Shown here: positions 42,935 to 53,422 of the stretch, one piece after another
How the letters are laid out: each line of letters opens with the position of its first letter
Numbering within the stretch: the stretch's first letter is position 1
DNA from: Rhodococcus marinonascens NBRC 14363
Lineage (GTDB): Bacteria > Actinomycetota > Actinomycetes > Mycobacteriales > Mycobacteriaceae
Reading direction: 5' to 3'
DNA length: 64,000 bases
Assembly: GCF_001894885.1 (NCBI RefSeq)
Contig: NZ_BCXB01000002.1
Location: forward strand, 124,001-188,000
The notes under the pieces: model-generated
Told to the model about the DNA's origin: nothing
Seen by the model: the letters and a program-made list of their open reading frames with translations, nothing else
Databases searched by the model: none
Position numbers and translations under genes: made by a program

Positions 42935-43348
42935 CTAGACCCGACGCCGCTTGGGCGGACGGCAGCCATTGTGCGGCTGGGGGGTGACATCGGAGATGGT
43001 GCCGACCTCGAGGCCTGCAGCCTGAAGCGAGCGGATCGCGGTCTCACGGCCGGAGCCGGGACCCTTGACGAAGACATCGACCTTCTTGACACCGTGCTCC
43101 TGCGCCTTGCGGGCTGCGTTCTCGGCAGCGAGCTGAGCGGCGAACGGGGTGGATTTACGCGACCCCTTGAAGCCAACATGCCCCGAGGAGGCCCAGGAAA
43201 TCACGTTTCCGGCGGGATCCGTGATGGACACGATGGTGTTGTTGAACGTGCTCTTGATGTGAGCGGCACCGTGCGGGACATTCTTCTTGTCCCTGCGACG
43301 CGCCTTCTGGGCCTTCTTGGGACCGGTGCTCCGTGACTTGGGGGGCAT
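42935..43348 (-). CDS. rpsK: 30S ribosomal protein S11
   Basis: 137 aa; contains [22 protein letters not shown] and the highly conserved C-terminal [18 protein letters not shown] that contacts the platform. The ATG at 43348 shares one base with the rpsM stop (overlap), so translation is coupled. Confidence 0.98.
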   Translation of the reverse strand: MPPKSRSTGPKKAQKARRRDKKNVPHGAAHIKSTFNNTIVSITDPAGNVISWASSGHVGFKGSRKSTPFAAQLAAENAARKAQEHGVKKVDVFVKGPGSGRETAIRSLQAAGLEVGTISDVTPQPHNGCRPPKRRRV

Positions 43349-43722
43349 TACTTCGCCTTCTTCTTGCCGGCAATGGTGCGCTTCGGACCCTTGCGGGTGC
43401 GGGCGTTGGTCTTGGTGCGCTGACCACGCACGGGCAGACCACGACGGTGGCGCAGGCCCTGGTAGCAGCCGATTTCAATCTTGCGTCGGATGTCCGCCTG
43501 GACCTCGCGACGAAGGTCACCCTCGACCTTGAGCGACTCCTCGATGTACTCGCGGAGCTTCGCCAGATCCTCGTCCGAGAGATCCTTGCTCCGCAGATCC
43601 GGGCTCACGCCGGTGGCGTCCAGGATCTCGTGGGAGCGAGTACGGCCGATGCCGTAGATGTATGTCAGTGCGATCTCCATCCGCTTTTCACGGGGAAGAT
43701 CGACACCTGCGAGACGTGCCAT
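43348..43722 (-). CDS. rpsM: 30S ribosomal protein S13
   Basis: 124 aa, head protein contacting P-site t[22 protein letters not shown], the helix-hairpin-helix [13 protein letters not shown] and the basic tail [20 protein letters not shown] are typical. Preceded by a 222-bp gap to rpmJ that contains a GC-rich hairpin. Confidence 0.98.
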   Translation of the reverse strand: MARLAGVDLPREKRMEIALTYIYGIGRTRSHEILDATGVSPDLRSKDLSDEDLAKLREYIEESLKVEGDLRREVQADIRRKIEIGCYQGLRHRRGLPVRGQRTKTNARTRKGPKRTIAGKKKAK

Positions 43723-43830
43723 AGTGGCATTTCCTATCGGTGTGCGGAGGTCTGCTCCCAGTCCATCCCCTGTGCCTCTTCAAACGCCGGCGGTCTCGCG
43801 ACCGACATTGCTTCAACTAACTCAGTGGGG

Positions 43831-43850
43831 CCCCGGCCTCCGTGCCGGGG
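43831..43850 (-). terminator. Hairpin between rpmJ and rpsM
   Basis: 7-bp all-GC stem CCCCGGC / GCCGGGG with a 6-nt loop in the unusually long (222-bp) rpmJ-rpsM gap. May attenuate or process the infA-rpmJ-rpsM transcript. Confidence 0.4.
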
Positions 43851-43944
43851 GTGAACCAGTACCTGCTCGAAAGCCGTGAGTGCTGGCTGGTGCTGGGAGG
43901 TCATCTTTTGCTTGTTGCCAAGCAGATCCTCGAAAAGCGGAGAT

Positions 43945-44058
43945 CTAGCCCTGACGCTGCTTGTGACGCAGGTTCTCGCAGATCACCATGACCCGGCCAT
44001 TACGGCGGATCACCTTGCACTTTTCGCAGATCTTCTTGACGCTCGGCTGAACCTTCAC
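43945..44058 (-). CDS. rpmJ: 50S ribosomal protein L36
   Basis: 37 aa, found by direct translation: starts GTG ([18 protein letters not shown]) and ends [10 protein letters not shown]. The zinc ribbon C-x2-C...C...H is complete (C-plus form), so it depends on zinc; zinc-starved actinobacteria usually carry a C-minus paralogue elsewhere. Lies 87 nt downstream of infA, the usual infA-rpmJ-rpsM order. Confidence 0.96.
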   Translation of the reverse strand: MKVQPSVKKICEKCKVIRRNGRVMVICENLRHKQRQG

Positions 44059-44145
44059 GTCTTCTGATCTCCTGTTTTGTGGCAGCCCACTACGCAGTTC
44101 CGCAGCGGACGTACTTCTCCCCGACCTGGTCGGACGGGGAAACTC

Positions 44146-44367
44146 CTATTTGTACCGGTAAACGATGCGGCCACGCGACAAGTCGTAGGGCGAAAGCTCC
44201 ACGACAACGCGATCTTCCGGGAGGATGCGAATGTAGTGCTGACGCATCTTTCCGCTGATGTGGGCGAGGACCTTGTGGCCGTTCTCGAGCTCAATGCGGA
44301 ACATCGCATTGGGCAGCGGCTCGACTACTCGTCCCTCGACCTCGATGGCCCCGTCTTTCTTAGCCAT
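44146..44367 (-). CDS. infA: Translation initiation factor IF-1
   Basis: 73-aa S1/OB-fold factor that blocks the A site during initiation. [40 protein letters not shown] and the C-terminal RGRIVYRYK are invariant features. GGGAGG ribosome-binding site. First gene of the alpha operon; the promoter is expected in the 606-bp gap to the right. Confidence 0.98.
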
Positions 44368-44973
44368 ATCCTCCCGCGATCCATGTGGTTTGGCGTGCTT
44401 ATTGCATCTGTTTCCGTTACCGTGGCGCCCGATGGGTTCTTAACCGACCCAAACATGACGAATCCGGATCGGATCCGACACTAGGCACGCAGACAACCGG
44501 CGCGCATAGCGCACCGCTGGTCGATGTTACGGGAATTTGCTCACCAGGCCAAATGCGACTCGCACCGGGCTCTACCACCTCGGTGAGGATGGCCTGGATT
44601 CATCGCGGCGACACTACGGTTCACCACGTGAGCCGTTCGCGCCTGCGGCGCGCAGTCCTCCTGCAGATTCGACAATGCTCAGCCGAGAGCCTGCTTGTCG
44701 GAGCCAGACCGCAAAGTCTCCGGAGAAGCAAGGCAACCTCACACAGCCGATCGGGTTTCGAATGCCAACAAGAAAATCATCGAGGCCTCTTCCCTGAGCG
44801 GCGCATCCACTATCGGAGCCGACGCAGGACCGACAACCTTTCGCTCACTTATCGAAACGACCTCCGTCTGGTACCCTGATGTGTTGTCTACCACAGTGTC
44901 TCAGCAAGATTCCGAGGGGTATGACGAGCGGTTCCACCGGAAACATCCAGTTATCACCACTCAAGAGGTATCC
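44368..44973. other. Intergenic region between infA and a secreted-protein gene
   Basis: 606 bp between divergent genes. No convincing coding sequence: frames that are open have no high-GC3 bias. It should contain the infA operon promoter (left end) and the promoter of the secreted-protein gene (right end), but I could not assign -10/-35 boxes with confidence. Confidence 0.5.
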
Positions 44974-45915
44974 ATGCAGTTTCACAAGACTGCGGGCGCG
45001 GGAGTTCTGGCGCTCGCCCTGGCAGTAGGTTTCGCCAATAACGCATCTGCTGAGGAGATTGCGCCGGACCAGGCCGTGTCCGCCGCAGATGCCGCTGTCG
45101 CCGCACAAGGAGCTCCACCCTCAAGCGCGCCGCAGGGTTTGACCGTCGATCTTCCTTCAGCTGGCAAACCTGTGGCTGCGGCTCGAGCAGCAGATGGTTC
45201 GACCGTCACTCTCGAATCGTCGACTCCGTCGACAGGTGTCAGTCCTGTCGGAGGGAAGAGTGTCAAAACACTCTCCGTTCCCAGCTCGTCGGTTGTCACG
45301 GAGTCCGTTTCTGACGGTTTCCGGAAGCTGGTGGTCATCGGCTCTGCCAACTCCCCCACCCATTTCGATTTCGATCTCGGTCTGCCGCAAGAAATAGTGG
45401 CGCGACCAGTTTCCGACGGGTCGATCCTGCTCCAACAGCCAGGCGACAACGGGTTGGCGGCCACAGTTGGGAAGATCGAGGTTCCGTGGGCGAAAGACGC
45501 CAAAGGTGCTGACGTTTCCACCCGCCTGGAGATGAACGGTGAGGTACTCACGCAAGTCGTAGACCATCACGGTGCCGCATACCCGGTGACAGCTGATCCG
45601 ATGCTCGATTTCGGTTCGGGTGTGGATCTGAACCTCACCGGCGAACAGATCAGGGAATTCGAGTTCGGCGCCGGTGCGGCGATCTCAGCATTGGCACTGG
45701 CCGGTTGCGGGCTCGCCACGCTGCCCACCGGAGTTGCCGGCGCTGTGGTCAAAGTGGCCTGCGCCGCAAGCGCGACTCCGAACGCCATCGACTACCTGAC
45801 TTCACTTATGGATGGGTCCGCGGCTGAGGAGTACGACGCAGACACTTGCTATCAGACGAGCATCCTCCCGCCGACTGGTGAAGTCGTACCCGTTGCAGCG
45901 AGCAACTGCGAATAG
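44974..45915 (+). CDS. Secreted protein of unknown function
   Basis: 313 aa. The start (MQFHKTAGAGVLALALAVGFA, ATG with AAGAGG site) is a Sec signal peptide ending near NASAEE. The mature part is Ser/Thr/Val-rich; GAAYPVTADPMLDFG resembles a motif seen in diverse actinobacterial secreted proteins (YPVTADP). A small hydrophobic segment near the C-terminus (AAISALALAGCGLATL) and a Cys pair (DTCYQT, ASNCE) follow. It is the only rightward gene within the ribosomal block, between infA and map, so probably a lineage-specific insertion. Confidence 0.75.
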   Translation: MQFHKTAGAGVLALALAVGFANNASAEEIAPDQAVSAADAAVAAQGAPPSSAPQGLTVDLPSAGKPVAAARAADGSTVTLESSTPSTGVSPVGGKSVKTLSVPSSSVVTESVSDGFRKLVVIGSANSPTHFDFDLGLPQEIVARPVSDGSILLQQPGDNGLAATVGKIEVPWAKDAKGADVSTRLEMNGEVLTQVVDHHGAAYPVTADPMLDFGSGVDLNLTGEQIREFEFGAGAAISALALAGCGLATLPTGVAGAVVKVACAASATPNAIDYLTSLMDGSAAEEYDADTCYQTSILPPTGEVVPVAASNCE

Positions 45916-46052
45916 CTGAAATTCAGATGTCCTTGACAGATCGCACGCGAGTTCGTATCAACGGCGATCCGGTGTAGGCTGTCAATCGTGACGCCGAGAG
46001 TCGCCCTGTCTGTCTGATCCAGGAACGCTCTTGTGGGCTGCGGTCTCGCCGC

Positions 46053-46850
46053 CTACTCAGGCCGCAGAGTGAGAATACGAGGGCCGTCTTCGGTAACCGC
46101 GACCGTATGTTCCCAATGCGCAGCGCGCGAGCCATCGGTGGTGACGACGGTCCAATCATCCTCGAGAACAACGGTGTCGGTAGTGCCGAGCGTCAGCATG
46201 GGCTCGATCGCCAGAACCGAACCGACCACGAGTTTCGGACCCTTACCCGGGGTTCCCTCGTTGGCGAGGAAGGGTTCCATGTGCATTTCCCGGCCGATAC
46301 CGTGCCCGCCATAGCCGTCAACGATGCCGTACTTCCGGTCATGCGCACCCTCCGCTGCACGGGTGCCGAGTTCGATCGCGTGCGAGATATCGGTGAGGCG
46401 GCTACCGGGCAGCATCGCAGCGATACCCGCCTCCATCGAGAGTCGGGTCGCTTCGCTCAATTGCTGATCCGCCTCGATGATGTCGCCCACACCGAAAGTC
46501 CACGCGGAGTCACCGTGCCAGCCGTCGAGGATGGCACCGCAGTCGATAGAGACGAGGTCTCCCTCGGCGAGAATGTCTTCTGCCGAGGGAATTCCGTGCA
46601 CCACTCGATCGTTCACGGACGAGCAGATCGACCCGGTGAACCCGTGGTAGCCCTTGAAAGACGGCACCGCGCTTGCACCACGGATGACCGACTCGGCCAC
46701 CTCGTCGAGTTCGAGCGTGCTCACACCGGGCTTCGCCGCAGCGCGGACCGCCACCAGAGCCGCACCTACGATGGCGCCGGCCGCCGCCATCGCGTCGAGT
46801 TCGCCGGAGGTCCGGAACGGAACGACCTTGCGCCTACGCCCAAAGCCCAT
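46053..46850 (-). CDS. map: Methionine aminopeptidase, type I
   Basis: 265 aa; removes the initiator methionine. Metal ligands lie in [21 protein letters not shown] (two Asp), [10 protein letters not shown] (His) and the two Glu near [10 protein letters not shown] and [12 protein letters not shown]. No N-terminal SH3 extension, so type Ia. Overlaps adk by one base (TAATG), implying a secY-adk-map operon. Confidence 0.95.
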   Translation of the reverse strand: MGFGRRRKVVPFRTSGELDAMAAAGAIVGAALVAVRAAAKPGVSTLELDEVAESVIRGASAVPSFKGYHGFTGSICSSVNDRVVHGIPSAEDILAEGDLVSIDCGAILDGWHGDSAWTFGVGDIIEADQQLSEATRLSMEAGIAAMLPGSRLTDISHAIELGTRAAEGAHDRKYGIVDGYGGHGIGREMHMEPFLANEGTPGKGPKLVVGSVLAIEPMLTLGTTDTVVLEDDWTVVTTDGSRAAHWEHTVAVTEDGPRILTLRPE

Positions 46851-47395
46851 TACTTGCCCAGCGCTGCCAGTGCGCGAGCGTTGACCTCGCCGACCTCACC
46901 CAGGGCGTCGACGGTGAGCAGCTCTTTCTTGTAGTAGTCGAGCAGCGGAGCCGTCTCCTCTCGATACACCCGGAGACGGTTGCGGATGACGTCTTCCCTG
47001 TCGTCTGTGCGGCCACGGGCCAGCATCCGCTCGACCACGATGTCCTCGTCCACAGTGAAGGACAGCACGCCGTCGAGCTTGGTGTTCAGTTCCGCCAGGA
47101 TCGCGTCGAGTGCCCGAGCCTGGTTGATCGTCCGCGGAAAGCCGTCGAGGAGGAAACCGTTGGCCGAGTCCGGCTCGGCAACTCGGGCCTTCACCATGCT
47201 GTTGGTGATCTCGCTGGGTACCAGATCCCCGGCGTCCAGATACTTCTTCGCTTCGAGCCCTAGAGGAGTTGCCTGGCCGATGTTCGCCCGGAACAGATCG
47301 CCCGTCGAGATGTGGGGAACGCCGAGCTTCTCGGAGAGAATCGCGGCCTGGGTGCCCTTGCCGGCGCCTGGAGGACCGAGGAGGACAAGTCTCAC
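46850..47395 (-). CDS. adk: Adenylate kinase
   Basis: 181-aa short-form kinase (ATP + AMP = 2 ADP). P-loop [11 protein letters not shown] at residue 7, AMP site [10 protein letters not shown], and [14 protein letters not shown]. The zinc/LID insertion of long adenylate kinases is absent, as usual in actinobacteria. GTG start overlapping the secY stop by 4 bp. Confidence 0.97.
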   Translation of the reverse strand: MRLVLLGPPGAGKGTQAAILSEKLGVPHISTGDLFRANIGQATPLGLEAKKYLDAGDLVPSEITNSMVKARVAEPDSANGFLLDGFPRTINQARALDAILAELNTKLDGVLSFTVDEDIVVERMLARGRTDDREDVIRNRLRVYREETAPLLDYYKKELLTVDALGEVGEVNARALAALGK

Positions 47396-48705
47396 TTGAG
47401 AAACCCTTCGTAGTTACGTTGCATCAATTGACTTTCGATCTGCTTGACCGTGTCCAGGGCGACACTGACGAGAATCAACACAGCCGCACCGCCGAAGATA
47501 CTGGTCGCCGTCTGACCCCCCGATAGGAAGATTTGGGGCAGGACCGCGATGGAACCGAGGTAGATCGAGCCGGGCACAGTGATGCGGTTGAGCACGTAGG
47601 TCAGATAGTCCGCGGTCGGGCGACCCGGGCGGATACCGGGAATGAAGCCGCCGAACTTCTTCATCTCGTCGGCGCGCTCTTCCGGGTTGAACGTGATCGC
47701 AACGTAGAAGAACACGAAGAACACGATCAGTCCGAAGTAAATGGCCATGTAGACCGGGTTGTTCGGATTCACCAGGTACTCGTTGATGAACCGTTGCCAC
47801 CAGCTCGGGTCCAGCGAAGTCGTAGCTCCGGTGAGCTGCGCGATGAGGTTCGGCAGATACAGCAGCGAGGACGCGAAAATGACGGGGATGATGCCGGCCT
47901 GGTTTACCTTCAGCGGCAGGTATGTCGACGAACCGCCGTACATCTTGCGACCGACCATACGCTTGGCGTACTGCACCGGGATCCGCCGCTGGCCCTGCTC
48001 GACGAAGACGACACCCGCAATGATGGCGAGCGCGCCGGCGCAGACGATCGCGAAAACCAGCCCGCCGCGGCTGTCGAGGATGGACTTCCCCTCGGACGGC
48101 AGGCGAGACGCGATACCGGCGAAGATCAGCAGCGACATTCCGTTGCCGACGCCGCGTTCGGTGATGAGTTCACCGAACCACATGACGAGGGCGGCACCGG
48201 CGGTCATGACGAGCACGATGATCACCAGGCCAAAGATGCTGTCGTCCGCGAGGATCGCCTCCTGGCAGCCCTGCAGCAGTTGGCCGCGCGACGCGAGCGC
48301 CACAATACCGGTGGCCTGGAGGATCGCCAGCGCAACCGCGAGATAACGCGTGTACTGCGTCATCTTGGCCTGGCCGGACTGGCCTTCCTTCCGAAGTTCC
48401 TCGAACTTCGGAATGACGACCGTCAACAGTTGAACGATGATGCTGGCCGTGATGTACGGCATGATGCCGATTGCGAACACCGACAGTTGGAGCAGCGCAC
48501 CGCCGGAGAACAGGTTGATCAGCGAGTAGATACCCGCCGTATCGCCGCCGGACAGCTGATCGATACACGCACGCACGTTGCCGTAGTTGACGCCCGGAGA
48601 GGGCAGCATGGCGCCGACACGATAGAGCGCAACGAGGCCTAGCGCAATTAGGATCTTCCGCCTCAGGTCCGGGGTCCTGAGGGCCGAGACGAAGGCGGAA
48701 AGCAA
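47392..48705 (-). CDS. secY: Preprotein translocase subunit SecY
   Basis: 437-aa channel protein with ten membrane helices. [19 protein letters not shown] aligns with the usual SecY N-terminus; TTG at 48705, preceded by AGGAGG 4 nt away, is therefore preferred over the ATG at 48741, which would add 12 residues. The plug region [25 protein letters not shown] and loop [16 protein letters not shown] are present. A strong terminator separates it from rplO, so secY-adk-map likely has its own promoter in 48706-48838. Confidence 0.96.
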   Translation of the reverse strand: MLSAFVSALRTPDLRRKILIALGLVALYRVGAMLPSPGVNYGNVRACIDQLSGGDTAGIYSLINLFSGGALLQLSVFAIGIMPYITASIIVQLLTVVIPKFEELRKEGQSGQAKMTQYTRYLAVALAILQATGIVALASRGQLLQGCQEAILADDSIFGLVIIVLVMTAGAALVMWFGELITERGVGNGMSLLIFAGIASRLPSEGKSILDSRGGLVFAIVCAGALAIIAGVVFVEQGQRRIPVQYAKRMVGRKMYGGSSTYLPLKVNQAGIIPVIFASSLLYLPNLIAQLTGATTSLDPSWWQRFINEYLVNPNNPVYMAIYFGLIVFFVFFYVAITFNPEERADEMKKFGGFIPGIRPGRPTADYLTYVLNRITVPGSIYLGSIAVLPQIFLSGGQTATSIFGGAAVLILVSVALDTVKQIESQLMQRNYEGFLK

Positions 48706-48838
48706 AGATCCTCCTGGCACGACGGTGGGGAGACGAGCCATTGAAGACTTGTCCGTGGATGAATTCTAGAACTCTAACAGTGGCGACTACACACACAAGT
48801 CGGGAGACCTGAGGCAGCGCCGAGCTGCGCAGCCTGCA

Positions 48839-48875
48839 ATGGCCGCAGTACAGCACGAGGCTGCACTGCGGCCAT
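48839..48875 (-). terminator. Terminator-type hairpin between rplO and secY
   Basis: Stem ATGGCCGCAGT-A-CAGC / GCTG-C-ACTGCGGCCAT (15 bp with one mismatch) and a 5-nt loop, 20 bp past the rplO stop. It likely ends the spc operon before secY. Confidence 0.75.
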
Positions 48876-48895
48876 CTACTGGCAGCGGTGATTGC

Positions 48896-49336
48896 TCACA
48901 GCTCGGTGGCGATACCACCGGCAGCAACGATCTTTTCCTTGGCGGAGCCCGTGAACTTGTTCACAGTCACCTGGACCGCAACAGTCAGTTCGCCGTCGCC
49001 GAGAACCTTGACAAGCTGGTTCTTGCGAACGGCACCCTTGGCAACAAGATCCTCGACCGTGATCTGTCCACCCTCGGGGAACAAGCGGGCGATGTCACCT
49101 ACGTTGACGACCTGGTACTCGGTGCGGAACGGGTTGGTGAACCCCTTGAGCTTGGGCAGACGCATGTGCAGCGGCATCTGTCCACCCTCGAAGCCGGCCG
49201 GCACGTTCTTGCGGGCCTTGGTGCCCTTTGTGCCGCGACCCGCGGTCTTACCCTTGGAACCTTCACCACGGCCGACACGAGTCTTCTCGGTCTTGGCTCC
49301 CGGCGCGGGGCGCAGGTGATGCAGTTTGATGGTCAT
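48896..49336 (-). CDS. rplO: 50S ribosomal protein L15
   Basis: 146 aa. [20 protein letters not shown], the glycine-rich [21 protein letters not shown] and [18 protein letters not shown] are standard L15 segments. Last gene of the spc operon; 2 bp after rpmD. Confidence 0.97.
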   Translation of the reverse strand: MTIKLHHLRPAPGAKTEKTRVGRGEGSKGKTAGRGTKGTKARKNVPAGFEGGQMPLHMRLPKLKGFTNPFRTEYQVVNVGDIARLFPEGGQITVEDLVAKGAVRKNQLVKVLGDGELTVAVQVTVNKFTGSAKEKIVAAGGIATEL

Positions 49337-49338
49337 GG

Positions 49339-49518
49339 TTAGACCTCCTCAACTGTGACGAGGTGGCGCACCACGTTGATCAGACCACGGTTCTGCGAAT
49401 TGTCCTCACGGACAACCGTCTGACGGATGCCCTTCAAGCCGAGGGTGCGCAGAGAATTCCGCTGGTTCTGCTTGGTACCGATGGTGCTCTTGATCTGAGT
49501 GACCTTGAGTTCGGCCAT
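49339..49518 (-). CDS. rpmD: 50S ribosomal protein L30
   Basis: 59 aa, found by direct translation: [20 protein letters not shown] at the start, [17 protein letters not shown] in the middle and [10 protein letters not shown] at the end. Short bacterial L30 of normal length. Its ATG shares one base with the rpsE stop (TAATG). Confidence 0.96.
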   Translation of the reverse strand: MAELKVTQIKSTIGTKQNQRNSLRTLGLKGIRQTVVREDNSQNRGLINVVRHLVTVEEV

Positions 49519-50174
49519 TACTTCACGCTCCCAGCCTGTGCGCGCGCACGCAGCATGCCTGCGGGAGCAACGTCCTCGAGCGCGAGGCCGCGACGAGCCG
49601 CGACCTCCTCTGGGCGCTGCAGGCCCTTGAGCGCAGCGACGGTCGCATGCACGACGTTGATGGCGTTGTCGCTACCGAGCGACTTCGACAGAATGTCGTT
49701 GATGCCGGCGCACTCCAACACAGCGCGCACCGCGCCACCGGCGATTACACCGGTACCGGGGCTTGCCGGGCGCAGCATGACAACGCCGGCCGCGGCCTCA
49801 CCCTGAATCGGGTGCGTGATGGTGCTACCGATCATCGGAACTCGGAAAAAGCTCTTGCGAGCCTCCTCGACGCCCTTCTGGATCGCCGCAGGAACTTCCT
49901 TGGCCTTGCCGTAGCCGACGCCGACCAATCCGTTGCCGTCCCCTACTATCACCAGTGCGGTGAAGCTGAAGCGACGACCACCCTTGACGACCTTTGACAC
50001 ACGGTTGATCGTGACGACACGTTCGATGTGGTTCGACTTCTCGGCCGACTGTCCGCCGCGACGATCGTCGCGACCGCCACCACGACGGTCGCCGCCGCCA
50101 CGGTTGTCCCCGGTGTTGGGGCCATTCTGTCCGGCGGGTCCGCTTCCGCCGTCACGCCTTTGACGTCCCGGCAT
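49518..50174 (-). CDS. rpsE: 30S ribosomal protein S5
   Basis: 218 aa. The S5 core begins at about residue 50 ([21 protein letters not shown]) and includes [19 protein letters not shown]. The first ~45 residues are a Gly/Arg/Asp-rich disordered extension typical of actinobacteria. Follows rplR after 55 bp. Confidence 0.97.
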   Translation of the reverse strand: MPGRQRRDGGSGPAGQNGPNTGDNRGGGDRRGGGRDDRRGGQSAEKSNHIERVVTINRVSKVVKGGRRFSFTALVIVGDGNGLVGVGYGKAKEVPAAIQKGVEEARKSFFRVPMIGSTITHPIQGEAAAGVVMLRPASPGTGVIAGGAVRAVLECAGINDILSKSLGSDNAINVVHATVAALKGLQRPEEVAARRGLALEDVAPAGMLRARAQAGSVK

Positions 50175-50229
50175 CAGGCTGTCCTTCCGTTCACGCAGGC
50201 CGAGCCTGCCATGTACTCAGTGATGGTCA

Positions 50230-50637
50230 TCAGAACTTCAACCCGCCTTCGCGAGCCGCGTCCGCCAGGGCCGCGATGCGACCGTGGTAGCCGTGTCCGC
50301 CGTGGTCGAAGACTATGCTCTCGACGCCGGCAGCCTTCGCACGCTCGGCGATCAATTGACCGACCTTCGCGCTGAGGGCCTTCTTGTCGCCGTCCGCAGC
50401 CCGCACGTCGGCTTCTGTGGTCGACGCCGCAGCCAAGGTGTGGCCTGCGACGTCGTCCACCAGCTGGACGTGGATGTGACGCGAAGACCGGTTGACGACC
50501 AAGCGGGGACGCTCGGGCGTACCGGAAACCTTCTTGCGGAGACGGAAGTGACGACGCACCTTCGACAGGCGACGCTTGGTGGACGCATCCTTGCCCAGCG
50601 GAACTCGCTTGGCTTTCTGGTTTGCAGTCTGGCTCAT
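50230..50637 (-). CDS. rplR: 50S ribosomal protein L18
   Basis: 135-aa 5S rRNA-binding protein. [31 protein letters not shown] and the C-terminal [20 protein letters not shown] are diagnostic. The frame is open far upstream into rplF, but ATG at 50637, one base after rplF, is the real start. Confidence 0.97.
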   Translation of the reverse strand: MSQTANQKAKRVPLGKDASTKRRLSKVRRHFRLRKKVSGTPERPRLVVNRSSRHIHVQLVDDVAGHTLAAASTTEADVRAADGDKKALSAKVGQLIAERAKAAGVESIVFDHGGHGYHGRIAALADAAREGGLKF

Positions 50638-50638
50638 A

Positions 50639-51178
50639 TCACTTACCCGTCTTTCCGACCTTGCGGCGGATCTGCTCACCCTCGTAACGCACGCCCTTGC
50701 CCTTGTACGGGTCGGGACGACGGAGACGACGGATGTTGGCCGAGATCTGCCCGACCTTCTGCTTGTCGATGCCCGACACCGAGAACTTGGTGGGCGACTC
50801 GACCGCGAAGGTGATGCCCTCCGGGGCCTCGATCGGAACCGAGTGGCTGTAGCCGAGCGAGAACTCGAGGTCTTTGCCCTTGAGAGCGACGCGATAACCG
50901 ACGCCGTGAATCTCCATCTTGGTGGTGTAGCCGTCGGTGACACCGGTGACGAGGTTCTGCACGAGCGTGCGAGACAGACCGTGCAACGCGCGGCTGCGAC
51001 GTTCGTCGTCGGGACGGGTCACGCTGAGCGCGCCGTCCTCGTTCTTCGCAACCGCAATCGGCTCGGCGATCGAAAGGGCGAGCGTGCCCTTGGGTCCCTT
51101 GACCGTGACATCCTGGCCGTCGATCGAGACGTCGACGCCACCGGGGACAGGGACGGGAATCTTTCCAATACGCGACAT
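50639..51178 (-). CDS. rplF: 50S ribosomal protein L6
   Basis: 179 aa with the two repeated L6 domains. [20 protein letters not shown] at the start and [25 protein letters not shown] at the end are near invariant. 14 bp after rpsH. Confidence 0.98.
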   Translation of the reverse strand: MSRIGKIPVPVPGGVDVSIDGQDVTVKGPKGTLALSIAEPIAVAKNEDGALSVTRPDDERRSRALHGLSRTLVQNLVTGVTDGYTTKMEIHGVGYRVALKGKDLEFSLGYSHSVPIEAPEGITFAVESPTKFSVSGIDKQKVGQISANIRRLRRPDPYKGKGVRYEGEQIRRKVGKTGK

Positions 51179-51192
51179 TGTGGTGGCCTCCC

Positions 51193-51591
51193 TTACCAGA
51201 CGTAGGCGAGGACTTCCCCGCCCACTCCTTGATTGGCCGCCTGGCGATCGGTGAGCAGGCCGGTTGACGTGGAAATGATCGCCACGCCGAGGCCGCCCAG
51301 AACCTTGGGCAGGTTGGTGGACTTCGCGTACACACGCAGACCGGGCTTTGAGACACGACGCACGCCGGCAAGGCTGCGCTCACGGCTCGGTCCGTACTTC
51401 AGATCGACGATGAGGGTCTTGCCCACCTCGGCGTCTTCGGTGCGGTAGGCGGCGATGTAACCCTCACGCTTGAGGATCTCAGCGATGTTCGCCTTGATCT
51501 TCGAATGGGGCAACTTCACCTCATCGTGGTACGCCGTGTTGGCGTTGCGCAGACGGGTCAAGAAGTCTGCGATGGGGTCAGTCATGGTCAT
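51193..51591 (-). CDS. rpsH: 30S ribosomal protein S8
   Basis: 132 aa, 16S rRNA central-domain binder. [20 protein letters not shown] fixes the start at 51591 (the frame is open 8 codons more); [20 protein letters not shown] is the C-terminal signature. 153 bp downstream of the S14 gene. Confidence 0.97.
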   Translation of the reverse strand: MTMTDPIADFLTRLRNANTAYHDEVKLPHSKIKANIAEILKREGYIAAYRTEDAEVGKTLIVDLKYGPSRERSLAGVRRVSKPGLRVYAKSTNLPKVLGGLGVAIISTSTGLLTDRQAANQGVGGEVLAYVW

Positions 51592-51744
51592 GAGGTTGAC
51601 CTCTACCTTTCTCACAACGGTTCCCTCTGCCGTTTCGGGCGCAGGCCTATCGCGAAGTAGGTCTTACGTTTCCCGGCCCGAGGTTACGAACCGGAAGTCT
51701 GTGGTGGGCGACGTCGTCACCGGAGGGGCGGCGACGTCACCGGG

Positions 51745-51930
51745 TCACCAGGAGCTCTTGTGCACGCCGGGCAGCTCGCCGGCGTGAGCCATCTCGCGAA
51801 CGCAGATCCGGCACAGGCCGAACTTGCGGAACACCGAGTGTGGACGGCCGCAGCGCTGGCAGCGAGTGTAGGCACGCACCGCGAACTTGGGCTTCTTGTT
51901 GGCCTTGTTGACCAATGCCTTCTTAGCCAT
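51745..51930 (-). CDS. rpsZ: 30S ribosomal protein S14, type Z (zinc-binding)
   Basis: 61-aa short S14 with a zinc ribbon C-x2-C...C-x2-C ([11 protein letters not shown] and [11 protein letters not shown]). ATG at 51930 ([20 protein letters not shown]). A zinc-free long S14 is often encoded elsewhere for zinc starvation. Between rplE (4 bp) and rpsH. Confidence 0.97.
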   Translation of the reverse strand: MAKKALVNKANKKPKFAVRAYTRCQRCGRPHSVFRKFGLCRICVREMAHAGELPGVHKSSW

Positions 51931-51934
51931 TAGC

Positions 51935-52501
51935 TCAGTTCTCCTTGAACGGGAAGCCGAGCTGCTTGAGCAGGGCACGGCCTTCTTCGTTGTTGGTCGC
52001 GGTGGTCACCACGGTGATGTCCATGCCGCGCGGGCGGTCGATCTTGTCCACGTCGATCTCGTGGAACATCGACTGCTCGTTCAGGCCGAACGTGTAGTTG
52101 CCGTTACCGTCGAACTGGTTGCCCGACAGACCACGGAAGTCCCTGATGCGGGGAAGAGCGACGGACACGAGACGGTCCAGGAACTCCCACATGCGGTCGC
52201 CACGCAGCGTGACGCGGGCACCGATGGGCATCCCCTCACGCAGCTTGAACTGCGCGATGGACTTGCGCGCCTTGCGGATCTCGGGCTTCTGACCGGTGAT
52301 CAGAGCGAGGTCGTTGACGGCACCATTGATCAGCTTGGCGTCGCGGGCAGCGTCACCGACGCCCATGTTGACGACAACCTTGACGACGCCGGGGATCTGC
52401 ATCACGTTGGCGTAGTCGAACTCGGTGTTCAGTGCAGCCTTGACCTCTTCGCGGTAGCGGGTCTTCAGGCGCGGCTGGATCTTGTTCTCGGTGGAGGTCA
52501 T
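51935..52501 (-). CDS. rplE: 50S ribosomal protein L5
   Basis: 188-aa 5S rRNA-binding protein contacting P-site t[43 protein letters not shown] and the C-terminal [20 protein letters not shown] are typical. ATG at 52501 fits the family length; 1 bp after rplX. Confidence 0.97.
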   Translation of the reverse strand: MTSTENKIQPRLKTRYREEVKAALNTEFDYANVMQIPGVVKVVVNMGVGDAARDAKLINGAVNDLALITGQKPEIRKARKSIAQFKLREGMPIGARVTLRGDRMWEFLDRLVSVALPRIRDFRGLSGNQFDGNGNYTFGLNEQSMFHEIDVDKIDRPRGMDITVVTTATNNEEGRALLKQLGFPFKEN

Positions 52502-52502
52502 G

Positions 52503-52820
52503 TCAGATGTCCTTCCCGTTCTTCCGGGAAACCCGAACGCGCTTGCCGGACTCTTCATCGGTCCGGTAGCCCACGCGAGTGGGATTGCCGTCCGAGTCGA
52601 CGACTGCGACGTTGGATACGTGGATCGGGGCTTCCTGCGTCACGATGCCGCCGGAGGAAGCTCCGCGCTCGTTCGCGGAGACCGCGGTGTGCTTCTTGAT
52701 ACGGTTCACGCCTTCGACGAGGATCTTGCTGGTCGCGGGGTAGGCCTGAATGACCTTGCCCTTCGCGCCCTTGTCCTTGCCGGCGATGACCAACACGGTG
52801 TCACCCTTGTGCACCTTCAT
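52503..52820 (-). CDS. rplX: 50S ribosomal protein L24
   Basis: 105-aa assembly-initiator protein with a KOW motif ([20 protein letters not shown] at the N-terminus). ATG at 52820 overlaps the rplN stop by one base (TGATG). Confidence 0.97.
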   Translation of the reverse strand: MKVHKGDTVLVIAGKDKGAKGKVIQAYPATSKILVEGVNRIKKHTAVSANERGASSGGIVTQEAPIHVSNVAVVDSDGNPTRVGYRTDEESGKRVRVSRKNGKDI

Positions 52821-53188
52821 CACAGCACCTCCGGGGCGAGCGAGACGATCTTCATGAACCTCTTGTCGCGCAACTCACGGCCGACGGGGCCGAAGATGCG
52901 AGTGCCACGGGGATCGTTGTCCGGCTTGATGAGGACGGCGGCGTTCTCGTCGAACTTGATGTACGACCCGTCTGGACGGCGACGTTCCTTGGTGGTGCGG
53001 ACGATGACGGCCTTGACGACCTCGCCCTTCTTGATGTTTCCACCCGGGATGGCGTCCTTGACGGTGGCGACGATGATGTCACCGATCCCGGCGTAGCGGC
53101 GAGACGAACCACCGAGAACGCGGATACAGAGAATCTCCTTGGCACCCGTGTTGTCGGCGACGCGCAGCCGCGACTCCTGCTGAATCAC
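52820..53188 (-). CDS. rplN: 50S ribosomal protein L14
   Basis: 122 aa, the usual length. [20 protein letters not shown] and [20 protein letters not shown] are invariant. A 234-bp gap with a duplicated 24-bp element lies upstream, so rplN probably starts a separate transcript (spc operon) from the S10 operon. Confidence 0.98.
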   Translation of the reverse strand: MIQQESRLRVADNTGAKEILCIRVLGGSSRRYAGIGDIIVATVKDAIPGGNIKKGEVVKAVIVRTTKERRRPDGSYIKFDENAAVLIKPDNDPRGTRIFGPVGRELRDKRFMKIVSLAPEVL

Positions 53189-53300
53189 TTACTTCTCCTT
53201 GACCTGGCTGTTTCCGACTCGAGCGATTGCCAAGCAATCACTCCGTCATGCACGGCAGATTTCCGACCCGACGTGCGCGGTCTGCATCCCTACCCTCGAT

Positions 53301-53355
53301 GGGCCACCCTGGCGGGCGGCACAAAGCGTGAGGGCCACCCTGGCGGGCGGCACAA
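53301..53355. repeat. Duplicated 24-bp GC-rich element between rpsQ and rplN
   Basis: The identical 24-mer, starting GGGCCACCCTGGCGG and ending GGCGGCACAA, occurs at 53301-53324 and 53332-53355 (period 31 bp, three helical turns). It lies 113-167 bp upstream of rplN, within the presumed spc promoter region. Confidence 0.85.
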
Positions 53356-53422
53356 TGGTGGGGTCACCACGCGTCTACCGCAAGGCAACCCCACCATCAT
53401 ACTGGACACATTGTTCGGTTTC

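Noticed and set aside
44385-44879. 164-codon plus-strand frame upstream of the secreted-protein gene
   Set aside because: No GC3 bias, no domain, and no ribosome-binding site; treated as intergenic.
50230-50943. Longer protein starting within rplF and including L18
   Set aside because: The added 102 residues are Arg/Ser-rich shadow of rplF; L18 begins at 50637.
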